Part shown: positions 8,476 through 16,698 of the stretch, piece after piece | How the letters are laid out: every line of letters starts with the position of its first letter | Position numbering within the stretch: the stretch's first letter is position 1 | NCBI GenBank assembly: GCA_905213325.1 | Contig: CAJMHW010000016.1 | Coordinates: 1-45,446, forward strand | DNA: 45,446 bases | From: Collinsella aerofaciens | GTDB taxonomy: Bacteria > Actinomycetota > Coriobacteriia > Coriobacteriales > Coriobacteriaceae | Reading direction: 5' to 3' | Translations under genes and position numbers: made by a program | Notes under the pieces: generated by a model | Databases searched by the model: none | The model's input: the letters and a program-made list of their open reading frames with translations, nothing else | Told to the model about the DNA's origin: nothing

Positions 8476-9243
8476 CTACTCGCCTGCCTTGACGACCATA
8501 GAGGCGAAGTCGGCAGCCTTGAGCGAAGCGCCGCCCACGAGGGCGCCGTCAACGTCGGGCTTGGCGACGAGCTCGGCGATGTTGCCGGGCTTGGCGGAAC
8601 CGCCATACAGCACGCGGATGCCGTTGGCGAGCTCCTCGCCGAACATCTCCTTGAGGGTCTCACGGATAGCGCCGCAGACCTCCTGAGCGTCCTCGGCGGT
8701 AGCGGTCTTGCCTGTGCCGATGGCCCAGATGGGCTCGTAGGCGACGACGACCTGCTTGGGGCAGGTGATCTCAAGGCCAGCAAGGCCAGCCTTGACCTGG
8801 TTCACGACGTGCTCGACATAGGTGCCAGCCTCGCGGACCTCGAGGGACTCGCCGCAGCAGAAGACGGGAACAAGACCGGCGGAAACGAGAGCCTTAGCCT
8901 TCTTGTTCTGATCCTCGTCGGTCTCGTGGAAGTAGTCGCGACGCTCGGAGTGACCGATGATGCAGTAGGTGCAGCCAGCGGACTTGAGCATGTCGCAAGA
9001 AGACTCACCGGTGAAGGCACCCTTGGCCTCCCAGTACACGTTCTGTGCACCGAGGGCGATGGGGGCAGCCTGAATGCGGTCATGAACCGTGGTGATGTCG
9101 ATGGTCGGAGGGCAGACGAGCACCTCGACGCCAGCCGGAACCTCGGGCAGAGCCTGAGCCAGCTCGTCGGCGAGCTTGGCGGCCTCGGCGACGTCGTTGT
9201 TCATCTTCCAGTTACCAGCGATAAGAAGGGTGCGATTAGGCAT
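8476..9243 (-). CDS. tpiA: Triosephosphate isomerase
   Basis: This 255-residue TIM-barrel enzyme interconverts dihydroxyacetone phosphate and glyceraldehyde-3-phosphate. Substrate-binding Asn11 and Lys13 are in AGNWKMN, catalytic His98 is in IIGHSERR, and the catalytic Glu is in VVAYEPIWAIGTGK. The start chosen is the ATG at 9243, giving the standard MPNRTLLIAGNWKMN beginning; an in-frame upstream extension has no homologous sequence. The ATG lies inside the end of pgk (8-base overlap ATGCCTAA) with GGAGG nine bases before it, so translation is coupled to pgk. Confidence 0.96.
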   Translation of the reverse strand: MPNRTLLIAGNWKMNNDVAEAAKLADELAQALPEVPAGVEVLVCPPTIDITTVHDRIQAAPIALGAQNVYWEAKGAFTGESSCDMLKSAGCTYCIIGHSERRDYFHETDEDQNKKAKALVSAGLVPVFCCGESLEVREAGTYVEHVVNQVKAGLAGLEITCPKQVVVAYEPIWAIGTGKTATAEDAQEVCGAIRETLKEMFGEELANGIRVLYGGSAKPGNIAELVAKPDVDGALVGGASLKAADFASMVVKAGE

Positions 9244-10426
9244 CGAGAAGCGCCTCCACTCCGGGCAGGGCCTTACCCTCGACGAGCTCCATGGAAGCGC
9301 CACCACCGGTGGAGATCCAGCTCATCTTGTCGGCCAGGTTGAACTTGTTGACAGCTGCGACAGAGTCACCACCGCCGATGATCGAGGTGCAGTCAGCCTC
9401 GGCGAGAGCCTCGGCGATAGCCTGGGTGCCGTGAGCAAAGTTGTCAAACTCGAAGACGCCCATGGGGCCGTTCCAGAACACGGTCTTGGCGCCCTTGACA
9501 GCCTCGGCATAGAGCTCCTCGGTCTTGGGACCGATGTCCATACCCTCACGATCGTCGGGGATAGCGTCGGAAGCAACAACCTCGGGGACAGCGTCCTCGC
9601 CAAAGTGATCGGCAACACGGTTGTCGATGGGGAGTAGGATCTTGACACCCTTCTCCTCGGCCTTCTTGAGCATCTCGCCGGCGCGCTCGACCCAGTCCTC
9701 TTCCTTGAGGGACTGACCAACGGACAGGCCCTGAGCCAGGAAGAAGGTGTAGGCCATGCCGCCACCGATGATCAGGGTGTCAGCGGAGTCGATGAGGTGA
9801 TCGAGAACGCCGATCTTGGAGGAAACCTTGGAACCGCCGACGATGGCGACGAAGGGGCGCTCGGGCTCGGCGAAGATGCCGGTCAGCGTGTCGACCTCCT
9901 TCTCGAGCAAGAAGCCGGCGACGGCAGGCAGGTAAGCGGCGGGGCCCACGACGGAACCCTGGGCGCGGTGAGCGGTGCCGAAGGCATCGAGAACGAAGAC
10001 GTCACCATAGGAAGCGAGCTTCTTGGCGATCTCGGGATCGTTCTTCTTCTCACGCTTGTCAAAACGGACGTTCTCGAGAACGAGGACCTTACCCGGCTCG
10101 ACGGCGGCGACAGCCTCAGCAGCCTTCTCGCCGTAGGTGTCAGCGACAAAGGCAACGTCGAGACCAGAGAGCTCAGCGAGCTTCTTGGCGACGGGCTCGA
10201 GGGACAGCTCGGGCTGGAAGCCGGTGCCCTCGGGACGGCCGAGGTGGCTCATGAGGATGACGCGAGCGTTGTGCTCAACGAGGTAGTTGATGGTGGGCAG
10301 GGCAGCCTTGATACGGGTGGTGTCGCCAACGACGCCATCCTTGATAGGCACGTTAAAGTCAACGCGGACGAGAACGCGCTTTCCGTCGACATCGATGTCG
10401 CGGACGGTCTTCTTGGTAAAGGCCAT
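9236..10426 (-). CDS. pgk: Phosphoglycerate kinase
   Basis: This 396-residue two-domain cytoplasmic enzyme makes ATP from 1,3-bisphosphoglycerate. The N-terminal signature KRVLVRVDFNVP, the substrate segment SHLGRP and the C-terminal nucleotide loop GGGDSVAAV are all present. The start at 10426 (MAFTKKTVRDI) is supported by an AAAGG ribosome site and by family length. The gene is separated from gap by a strong terminator and from tpiA by nothing, since the two genes overlap by 8 bases. It therefore heads the pgk-tpiA-gpmI unit, either by readthrough from gap or from a promoter in the 140-bp gap. Confidence 0.96.
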   Translation of the reverse strand: MAFTKKTVRDIDVDGKRVLVRVDFNVPIKDGVVGDTTRIKAALPTINYLVEHNARVILMSHLGRPEGTGFQPELSLEPVAKKLAELSGLDVAFVADTYGEKAAEAVAAVEPGKVLVLENVRFDKREKKNDPEIAKKLASYGDVFVLDAFGTAHRAQGSVVGPAAYLPAVAGFLLEKEVDTLTGIFAEPERPFVAIVGGSKVSSKIGVLDHLIDSADTLIIGGGMAYTFFLAQGLSVGQSLKEEDWVERAGEMLKKAEEKGVKILLPIDNRVADHFGEDAVPEVVASDAIPDDREGMDIGPKTEELYAEAVKGAKTVFWNGPMGVFEFDNFAHGTQAIAEALAEADCTSIIGGGDSVAAVNKFNLADKMSWISTGGGASMELVEGKALPGVEALLDA

Positions 10427-10482
10427 GTTTGCTTCTACCTTTCGTACGTGTCTGCCTCCCATTACGGCAGACGATTTCTTAT

Positions 10483-10529
10483 AAAAAGGGCGCGACCCTA
10501 GGGTGTAAGCCCTATAAGGCCGCGCCCTT
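10483..10529 (-). terminator. Terminator between gap and pgk
   Basis: The arms AAGGGCGCG (10486-10494) and CGCGCCCTT (10521-10529) enclose a 26-base loop that can itself fold through AGGG/CCCT. On the minus strand the stem runs into TTTTTAT. It would reduce readthrough from gap into pgk, giving more gap than pgk message. Confidence 0.8.
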
Positions 10530-10566
10530 CTTTAGACGCTCAACGAGCTATTCGCTAAAAGCTAAA

Positions 10567-11592
10567 TTAAGCAACGAACTTCTCGAAGTACTTGATGGTG
10601 CGGACCATCTGAGAGGTGTAGGAGTTCTCGTTGTCGTACCAAGAGGTGACCTGAACGAGGGTCTGGCCGTTGCCGAGGTCAGAGCACATGGTCTGAGTGG
10701 CGTCGAAGATGGAGCCGTGGGTCTCGCCGACGATGTCGCGGGAGACGATCTGGTCCTCGTTGTAGGCGAAGGTCTCGGGGATGGTCTCGGCGTAGGCCTT
10801 CATGGCAGCGTTGACCTCGTCGACGGTGACCTTCTTGTCAACGACGGCGTAGAGGTTGGTCAGCGAGCCGGTCGGCGTCGGGACGCGCTGGGCGGCACCG
10901 ATGAGCTTGCCGTTGAGCTCGGGGAGAACCAGGCCGATGGCCTTGGCAGCGCCCGTGGTGTTCGGGACGATGTTCTCGGAGCAGGCGCGGGAGCGACGGA
11001 AGTTGCCCTTGCGCTGCGGGCCGTCGAGCGGCATCTGGTCGCCGGTGAAGGCGTGGATGGTGGTCATGATGCCGGACACGATGGGAGCGAAGTCGTTCAG
11101 ACCCTTGGCCATCGGGGCGAGGCAGTTGGTGGTGCAGGAAGCAGCGGAGATGATGTTGTCCTCAGCGGTCAGCGTCTCATGGTTGACGTTGTACACGATG
11201 GTGGGCAGATCGCTGCCGGCCGGAGCGGAGATGACGACCTTCTTGGCGCCAGCGTTGATGTGGGCCTGAGCCTTAGCCTTGCTGGTGTAGAAGCCGGTGC
11301 ACTCGAGAACGACGTCGACGTCAAGGTCGCCCCAAGGCAGGTTGTTAGCGTCGGCCTCCTTGTAGATCTTGATCTCCTTGCCGTCAACGGTGATGGAATC
11401 CTCGCCAGCAACGACCTCGTGATCGCGAGCGTAGTTGCCCTGCGTGGAGTCGTACTTCAGCAGGTAAGCGAGCATATCGGGAGAGGTGAGGTCGTTGATA
11501 GCGACGATCTCGGAGCCCTCATGACCGAACATCTGACGGAAAGCCAGACGACCGATGCGACCGAAGCCGTTAATAGCAACCTTTACTGCCAT
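10567..11592 (-). CDS. gap: Type I glyceraldehyde-3-phosphate dehydrogenase
   Basis: This 341-residue NAD-dependent dehydrogenase catalyses phosphorylating oxidation of glyceraldehyde-3-phosphate. The Rossmann motif INGFGRIGR is at residues 8-16, the coenzyme-selecting segment AINDLT at 31-36, and catalytic Cys153 is in ASCTTNC. The C-terminus has the usual WYDNENSY segment. The ATG at 11592 follows AAAGGAGA at a good spacing and matches the family start. The gene lies between whiA and pgk, with its own upstream AT-rich region and its own terminator, as expected for a highly expressed gene. Confidence 0.97.
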   Translation of the reverse strand: MAVKVAINGFGRIGRLAFRQMFGHEGSEIVAINDLTSPDMLAYLLKYDSTQGNYARDHEVVAGEDSITVDGKEIKIYKEADANNLPWGDLDVDVVLECTGFYTSKAKAQAHINAGAKKVVISAPAGSDLPTIVYNVNHETLTAEDNIISAASCTTNCLAPMAKGLNDFAPIVSGIMTTIHAFTGDQMPLDGPQRKGNFRRSRACSENIVPNTTGAAKAIGLVLPELNGKLIGAAQRVPTPTGSLTNLYAVVDKKVTVDEVNAAMKAYAETIPETFAYNEDQIVSRDIVGETHGSIFDATQTMCSDLGNGQTLVQVTSWYDNENSYTSQMVRTIKYFEKFVA

Positions 11593-11785
11593 TGTGTCTC
11601 CTTTCGTAAGGCCCCCGCGAGCTACAGCGCCCGCCGTTGAGGCCCACAAACTAACCACTCGCCTAATATACCTTTTTTTTGACTTGAATTTCACGAGAAT
11701 GCTCGAAATTGAAAATCAAATTTACGTTAAAACGTTTTAAATACTAAAATAGCAGCTAAATCCATATATAAGTCGTTACTTCAAA
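11593..11785 (-). promoter_or_regulatory. AT-rich promoter and operator region of gap
   Basis: On the minus strand the best -10 candidate is TATATT (11665-11670), about 70 bp before the gap start. The -35 region is weak (TGAAAT, 11688-11693, 17-base spacer). Upstream lies the perfect 14-bp palindrome TTAAAACGTTTTAA (11727-11740), a form often seen for LacI-family operators. Between them AATTTC...GAAATT (11688-11710) is a further imperfect dyad. Promoter and operator are inferred. Confidence 0.45.
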
Positions 11786-12715
11786 CTACCTGTTTGCTTC
11801 AATGAGCTTTTCAAGCCGTAAAACACGATGGTAGAGGGCTGACTTCGACAAGGGAGGGTCAGCCATCTCCCCCAAATCACGCAGCGACAGATCGGGATAG
11901 CGCTCGCGCAGGTCGCAAAAGACCGCCAAGGCATCCGGAAGCGCATCACGAAGGCCACGCTGCTCGAGCTCATCGATAAGCGCAAGCTGATGTTGGGCGG
12001 CACCGGCGCTTCTGGTCTGGTTGGCGAGCTCGGCGTTCACGCGACGGTTCACATCGTTCTTAACCAACTTGACCGCGCGCGCCTCCTCAATCTCGGCAAC
12101 GCTGCGCTTGGCGCCAATCAGCTTTAATAGATGCTCGATTTCCTCGGCGCTCTTAATGTACACGGCATATGACCCCCGCCGTGCATTAACACGAGCATGG
12201 ACCCCAATCTGCTCCAACAGATCGCAAAGCCCCTTGGCATATTGCTCGCCCTGCACAGCAATCTCCAAATGAAAATCGCCGCGTGGATCGGCCACGAAGC
12301 CGCCCGCGATGAGCGCGCCGCGGATATAGGCAAGTCTACAGCAAGGACGGGCAACGATATGTCGGGGTACGCCGGCGACAAGTCCTCCCCTACGTTCGAG
12401 GATACCCAGCAGAACCAAGGCCTTATCCAGGTCTGGCTGATCAGGCAAGGTGATGAGGTAGTTTCGAACCTTATGCAATACAGATTTACGGACGGTGAAC
12501 TCCGTTTTGAGCTTAAGGATACGATGCGTCAGCGTGATCATCGTGCGCGCGACGGCTCCCGTCTCAGTCGCAACCGTCAAACGATACCGCCCAGAGCCGG
12601 TAAGCGAGAGCGTACCGCTCACGCGCGTGAGGGCGGCAAGCGTCGACAAGTCGCAGTATTCACATTCGGGTTCGCAGCGCGCAAGCTCGTCGCGCACCTC
12701 AGCGGTAAACGACAT
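11786..12715 (-). CDS. whiA: DNA-binding protein WhiA
   Basis: This 309-residue protein of the WhiA family has an N-terminal region related to LAGLIDADG homing endonucleases (about residues 20-215, including YIRGALIAGGFV and RGSYAVYIKSAEEI) and a C-terminal helix-turn-helix (SLRDLGEMADPPLSKSALYHR, residues about 271-291). In Streptomyces it is a sporulation regulator acting with WhiB; in non-sporulating Gram-positives it is linked to cell division and chromosome segregation. The ATG lies six bases after the rapZ stop, so the two genes are co-transcribed. Its role in this non-sporulating lineage is inferred. Confidence 0.94.
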   Translation of the reverse strand: MSFTAEVRDELARCEPECEYCDLSTLAALTRVSGTLSLTGSGRYRLTVATETGAVARTMITLTHRILKLKTEFTVRKSVLHKVRNYLITLPDQPDLDKALVLLGILERRGGLVAGVPRHIVARPCCRLAYIRGALIAGGFVADPRGDFHLEIAVQGEQYAKGLCDLLEQIGVHARVNARRGSYAVYIKSAEEIEHLLKLIGAKRSVAEIEEARAVKLVKNDVNRRVNAELANQTRSAGAAQHQLALIDELEQRGLRDALPDALAVFCDLRERYPDLSLRDLGEMADPPLSKSALYHRVLRLEKLIEANR

Positions 12716-12721
12716 GCAGGC

Positions 12722-13624
12722 CTATGCCTTCGTGTTGGCGCGCGACAGGTCGCGGTGGGAAATGCTCACGTGATATTGGGCACCTTCCAAATAACGTGCC
12801 GTGGCCTCGGCAATGGCAACGCTGCGGTGCTGGCCGCCCGTGCAGCCGATGGCGATAGAAAGCTGCGGCTTACCCTCCGCGATATAACCGGGCATGACCG
12901 TATCGAGCAGCTGTGTCCAAGCCTTCCAAAACTCCTGCGTCTTGGGATGGTCCAGAACAAAATCGGAGACCTTTTTATCGAGACCGGTCATCGTGCGCAT
13001 CTCGGGATCGTAGAACGGATTGGGCAGGAAGCGGACGTCGATCATAATATCCGCTTCGACGGGCATGCCGTGCTTAAAGCCAAACGAGAACACGTGGACG
13101 TCCATGAGCTGCTGGTCGGACAGCTCGGAAAATGCCATACGTAGCTTGTTGCGCAGCGCAGAGGTACGCAGACGGCTCGTGTCGATAATCATATCGGCTC
13201 GGTCGCGCACGCCCTGCAGCTGAAGGCGCTCGCGCTGAATGGCATCGGCCGTAGTCTCCCCCGGCTTGGCAATGGGATGACGGCGGCGATTTTCGCTGTA
13301 GCGACGAATCAGCACCTCGTCAGAAGCCTCCAGGAACACGATGTCGCAGCTCATCTCGCGCTCTTCGAGCGCGGCGACCGCATCGAGCAGCTCGTCAAAC
13401 AGTCCCTGGCTACGCAAATCGCAGGTGACGGCGAGATGCCTGCCCACGCCCGTATTGATGCCGACGAGCTCGGCAAGCTGGGCGATGAGACGCGGAGGCA
13501 GGTTATCGATGCAAAAATAGCCCATGTCCTCGAACACGTGCATGGCCTGTGTGCGGCCTGATCCGGACATTCCGGTGATGATGACGATATCGGGGATGCG
13601 CTCCGAGCGCTCCGCCGCATCCAT
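12722..13624 (-). CDS. rapZ: RNase adapter / nucleotide-binding protein RapZ (YvcJ)
   Basis: This 300-residue protein has an N-terminal P-loop GMSGSGRT (residues 18-25), the family segment MGYFCIDNLPP and the C-terminal motif GCTGGQHRSVAIAE. The P-loop lysine is arginine, which I recall as the usual actinobacterial form and do not take as loss of function. In enterobacteria RapZ controls GlmS through small RNAs, while YvcJ proteins bind and hydrolyse ATP and GTP. The start is the ATG at 13624 (MDAAERSERIPDIVIITG), with GGGAGA six bases upstream. It is followed at once by whiA; yvcK, normally between them, is missing. Confidence 0.93.
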   Translation of the reverse strand: MDAAERSERIPDIVIITGMSGSGRTQAMHVFEDMGYFCIDNLPPRLIAQLAELVGINTGVGRHLAVTCDLRSQGLFDELLDAVAALEEREMSCDIVFLEASDEVLIRRYSENRRRHPIAKPGETTADAIQRERLQLQGVRDRADMIIDTSRLRTSALRNKLRMAFSELSDQQLMDVHVFSFGFKHGMPVEADIMIDVRFLPNPFYDPEMRTMTGLDKKVSDFVLDHPKTQEFWKAWTQLLDTVMPGYIAEGKPQLSIAIGCTGGQHRSVAIAEATARYLEGAQYHVSISHRDLSRANTKA

Positions 13625-13654
13625 GGCATCTCCCTTTTGCATGTGTTGCCTCCC

Positions 13655-13692
13655 GAAAACAAGCGCGGGACCCAGCAACCCGGATCCCGCGC
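13655..13692 (-). terminator. Terminator of the nan operon
   Basis: The arms GCGCGGGA (13663-13670) and TCCCGCGC (13685-13692) form an 8-bp stem with a pairing-prone loop. On the minus strand it is followed by TTGTTTTC. It lies about 50 bp past the nanE stop and just before rapZ. A TATACT hexamer (12713-13717 region, precisely 13712-13717 on the minus strand) could be a -10 box for rapZ, but no matching -35 is visible. Confidence 0.75.
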
Positions 13693-13743
13693 GGTCAATT
13701 GCCTATATTGAGTATACCGCCCCGAGCGGATACGAGGCCTGTC

Positions 13744-14430
13744 TTACGCCTCAAGCGCAGCCTTAAACCAACTCGTAATACTCGTGGGGTGCGTGATGGC
13801 GGTGCCGACGACAACGGCCCAGGCACCAGCATCGATCGCGGCGCGAGCCTCCTCGGGCGTATGCACGCGACCCTCGCAAATGATGGGAAGGCCGGGGAAT
13901 TCCTCGGTCGCCTGACGCAGGAGCGGCAGATCGGGGCCATCGGCCATGGTGCAGTCGATGGCGGCGACGCCGTGAGAAAGCGTGGTGGATACCAGGTCAA
14001 AGCCCATATCAACAGCACGGCGAATATCCTCGATGGTGGCACAATCCGCCATCAGGAGCACACCCTCCTCGTGCAGCGGACGGAAGGTATCCTCGACCGT
14101 CTTGCCATCGGGGCGCGGACGATCGGTGGCGTCGATCGCCACGATATCGGCACCGGCAGCAACGCAGGCGCGAGCGTGACGCAGCGTCGGCGTGATGTAA
14201 ACGCCCTCGTGCCCATCCTTCCACAGGCCGATGACGGGAACCTCACAGCGACCCTTAATGGCGGCAATGTCGGCAAGGCCCTGGCAGCGAATGGCGGCGG
14301 CGCCGCCGAGCTCGCAAGCGCGAGACATTTGAGCCATGGTCTCGGGCGTACGAAGCGGCTCGCCCATATACGCCTGAACGCTCACGACGAGCTTGCCCTT
14401 CAGGGACTGGATCAAAGGATCGACGGTCAT
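13744..14430 (-). CDS. nanE: N-acetylmannosamine-6-phosphate 2-epimerase
   Basis: NanE converts ManNAc-6-P to GlcNAc-6-P, the last dedicated step before the amino-sugar pathway. The 228-residue TIM barrel shows the family landmarks AIRCQGLADIAAIK, PVIGLWKDG, DATDRPRPDG, CEGRVHTPEEA and VVVGTAITHP. The start at 14430 (MTVDPLIQSLKGKLVVSVQA) matches family length. A GTG 39 bases upstream lies inside the inverted repeat 14456-14553 and is less likely. It is the last gene of the nan operon and ends at a terminator. Confidence 0.94.
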   Translation of the reverse strand: MTVDPLIQSLKGKLVVSVQAYMGEPLRTPETMAQMSRACELGGAAAIRCQGLADIAAIKGRCEVPVIGLWKDGHEGVYITPTLRHARACVAAGADIVAIDATDRPRPDGKTVEDTFRPLHEEGVLLMADCATIEDIRRAVDMGFDLVSTTLSHGVAAIDCTMADGPDLPLLRQATEEFPGLPIICEGRVHTPEEARAAIDAGAWAVVVGTAITHPTSITSWFKAALEA

Positions 14431-14455
14431 GTTCGACTCAACCTTTCTCAAAACA

Positions 14456-14553
14456 GCCTTCTGAGACACCGCACCTTGACGTTCAAACCGTCGCTCGCGT
14501 ACCGAAGTACGCTTCGCTCCTCTTTCACGTCAATCTGCGGCACCTCAGAAGGC
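14456..14553 (-). other. Structured inverted-repeat element between nanK and nanE
   Basis: The outer arms 14456-14465 and 14544-14553 (GCCTTCTGAG and its complement) pair perfectly. Inner blocks pair in register: CCGCA (14469-14473) with TGCGG (14536-14540), and TTGACGT (14476-14482) with ACGTCAA (14527-14533). The apex 14497-14512 is a 6-bp stem closing a C(UUCG)G tetraloop on the transcript. It fills most of the 140-bp gap between the two genes. It may be a processing or stabilising element, a riboregulator or a dispersed repeat. Confidence 0.7.
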
Positions 14554-14570
14554 GCACTTGGTAGTTATAT

Positions 14571-15536
14571 TTACTTCAACGACGCAAGAAGGTGTTCGGC
14601 AGCACCGATGAGCGGCGCGTCGCCCTCCAGAGAGCCGATGAGAATCGGCGTGTCCTGAAGCGGGTCGAGCGCCTGGCTGGCATAGCCCTCGTGCACCGAG
14701 TCCTTCCACGTCTGTGAACGCCAATCGGGACCTTGGTGAATCACGCCGCCCGAAAGCACGATGACCTCAGGGTCCAGGATGTTAGCGAGCGAGCCCAAGC
14801 TGGCACCCAGCGCAAAGCCGGCGTCATGGATGACCTCGGTCGCCTTTGCGTCGCCCGCACGGCACAGGTCGTTCACATCGCGACCGACCGAAGGACGGCT
14901 GGGGTCGACGCGACCAAAGCGCTCATCGTACATACGACCAATGGAAGTGCCCGAAGCAACCGACTCCAGATGGCCGGAACGCCCGCAGGCGCAGGGAATA
15001 CCGGCGGCAGCCGAGCACTCGATGTGGCCCATATGGCCAGCAGCACCATGGAAGCCTTGCATCACGCGGCCGTTCTCGACATATGCGCCGCCGATGCCCG
15101 TACCGATGCCAAGACACAAGACGGAGAACTTGCCCTTGCCGACGCCCCAGTGGGCCTCGCCCAGAGCATGAGCCTGCACGTCGCCTACAACGGCAACGGG
15201 AAGACCGAGGTCCTCGCGCAGGCGCGGCCCCAACTGAACACCGGACCAGCCGGGCATGATCTCGTTGGCATACGCGATGGCGCCCGTCTTGGGATCGACG
15301 ACGCCGGCAGCACCGATACCGACGCCAAGGACCTCGACATCGGGATTCGCCTCGAGAGCAGCCTTGATGGACGCCTCGATACGCTGGAAGACGGCCTCGC
15401 CGCCCTCTTGGGCCTCGGTGGGAACCTCGGCCTCAAAAACAGGATGGGGCACACTACCGTCAGCCGGGTACTCCATGATGGCAGTCGCGATCTTAGTTCC
15501 GCCGATATCGACAGAGCAGACGTACTTGTTCTCCAT
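14571..15536 (-). CDS. nanK: ROK-family sugar kinase, probable N-acetylmannosamine kinase
   Basis: By context this 321-residue cytoplasmic kinase phosphorylates ManNAc to ManNAc-6-P. The ATP-phosphate motif DIGGTK is at residues 10-15, the catalytic Asp119 is in VVGDVQAHALGE, and a glycine-rich nucleotide site lies at CLGIGTGIGG. Two signature positions differ from ROK consensus. The sugar-contacting ExGH motif reads H168-M-G-H171, and the zinc motif CxCGxxGC reads C182-A-C184-GRSG-H189. TAAGGAGA seven to eight bases before the ATG sets the start. The family also contains glucokinases and regulators, so the substrate rests on the neighbours nanA and nanE. Confidence 0.85.
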   Translation of the reverse strand: MENKYVCSVDIGGTKIATAIMEYPADGSVPHPVFEAEVPTEAQEGGEAVFQRIEASIKAALEANPDVEVLGVGIGAAGVVDPKTGAIAYANEIMPGWSGVQLGPRLREDLGLPVAVVGDVQAHALGEAHWGVGKGKFSVLCLGIGTGIGGAYVENGRVMQGFHGAAGHMGHIECSAAAGIPCACGRSGHLESVASGTSIGRMYDERFGRVDPSRPSVGRDVNDLCRAGDAKATEVIHDAGFALGASLGSLANILDPEVIVLSGGVIHQGPDWRSQTWKDSVHEGYASQALDPLQDTPILIGSLEGDAPLIGAAEHLLASLK

Positions 15537-15575
15537 GTCGCTCTCCTTAGGAGATAAAAAACAACTACAGGAAAT

Positions 15576-15679
15576 GCGCCGTCAGGCTAGCCGTCACAGC
15601 GCGGAAAAGGTTTTCCAGGTGCCCGAGATCGCCAAGAAACCGTGTGACCATTGATCTAATGGGTCATGGCCGCACGGTT
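15576..15679 (-). other. Hairpins in the nanA-nanK spacer
   Basis: The 173-bp gap between nanA and nanK has no convincing gene. It contains a hairpin with outer arms AACCGTG (15638-15644) and CACGGTT (15673-15679) and an inner TGACCATT/AATGGGTCA stem with one bulged G. A second, weaker stem (GCGCTGT with ACGGCGC on the transcript) lies nearer nanK. A T-rich run (TTGTTTTTT on the transcript) is too far from it to be a standard terminator. Confidence 0.5.
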
Positions 15680-15709
15680 GAACGGCGAGGTCGGGTGCCC
15701 GGGGAAGCT

Positions 15710-16630
15710 TTACAGGAGACCGTTGTCCTGGAGGACCTTCTTGATCGCCTCGACGTTCTCGCCGGTCATGGCCTTCACCGGGCGCGGCATGGTCGGGCTG
15801 TCGAAGATACCCATGAGGTTCATAGCGGTCTTGAAGGCGCCGACGCCACCGGCATAACCCTGGACGCCCGAGGTGACATCCCAGATGTGCGAAATCTCAT
15901 TGAGGCGATCCTGCTCGGCCTTGACGGTAGCCCAGTCACCAGCCTGAGCGGCCTTCCACTGACGCACGTAGCCCTCGGGCTCAACGTTGGCGAGACCCGG
16001 AACGGAACCGTCGGCGCCACCGAGGTAGGCGCCGTCGACAACAACCTCGTGACCGGTGAGGATGCTCATCGGATGGCCGTTCTTCTCGTTCTCCTGAACG
16101 AGGTAGCGGAACGAGATGTCATCACCCGAGGAATCCTTGACGCCGGCCAGAACGCCCTCGGCACCGAGCTTGGCAAGGAGCTTCCACGGGAGCTTGGTGT
16201 GGACACACACGGGGATGTCATAGGCGAAGATGGGCAGGTCGAGTTCCTCATGCAGGATGCGGAAGTGCTCCTCGACCTCGGTCATGCCCTGCAGGGCATA
16301 GAACGGGCAGGTGGCGACAAGCGCATCGGCGCCCAGCTCCTGAGCGACCTTACCGTGCTCGATCATGCGCTCGGTCTCGGTGTCGATGATGCCGACCAGA
16401 ACGGGAACGCGGTGGTCGACGATACGGACGGCCTCGGAGATGATCTGACGGCGACGCTCGTCGGTGGAGAAGACGACCTCGCCCGAGGAGCCCAGGAAGA
16501 ACAAGCCATCGACGCCGGCATCGATCATGCGGTTGATGCTGCGCTCAAAGGAGGCAACATCGAGCTGGTGGTCTTCGGTATCGGGAACAACGACGGGAGG
16601 GATAACGCCGGTGAATTTCTGAGTTGCCAC
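15710..16630 (-). CDS. nanA: N-acetylneuraminate lyase (DapA/NanA-family aldolase)
   Basis: This 306-residue class I aldolase of the DHDPS/NanA family is predicted to cleave sialic acid to ManNAc and pyruvate. The GSSGE pyruvate-carboxylate motif is at residues 47-51, the catalytic Tyr136 in AYDIP, and the Schiff-base Lys164 in GVKDSSGD. The start is GTG at 16630, six bases after AAGGAGA; the in-frame ATG further upstream would overlap the previous gene and add no homology. Sequence alone does not separate it from other members of the family; the nanE and nanK neighbours and the transporter make NanA the best call. Confidence 0.85.
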   Translation of the reverse strand: MATQKFTGVIPPVVVPDTEDHQLDVASFERSINRMIDAGVDGLFFLGSSGEVVFSTDERRRQIISEAVRIVDHRVPVLVGIIDTETERMIEHGKVAQELGADALVATCPFYALQGMTEVEEHFRILHEELDLPIFAYDIPVCVHTKLPWKLLAKLGAEGVLAGVKDSSGDDISFRYLVQENEKNGHPMSILTGHEVVVDGAYLGGADGSVPGLANVEPEGYVRQWKAAQAGDWATVKAEQDRLNEISHIWDVTSGVQGYAGGVGAFKTAMNLMGIFDSPTMPRPVKAMTGENVEAIKKVLQDNGLL

Positions 16631-16698
16631 AAGAATCTCCTTAGTTGTCTGGTGGGCAGCCCTATGCCGCCCACTCTTGTTGGCAGTGTCCAGGCCGT

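Noticed and set aside
4558..8686. Long plus-strand frames of 555 and 603 codons over oppA and gpmI/tpiA
   Set aside because: They are antisense shadows of real genes. Their composition is Val/Leu/Gly/Asp-rich and there is no ribosome site or family motif.
12722..13624. Inactive RapZ because the P-loop lysine is arginine
   Set aside because: The GMSGxGR form is what I recall from other actinobacterial RapZ proteins, so it is probably normal for the phylum.
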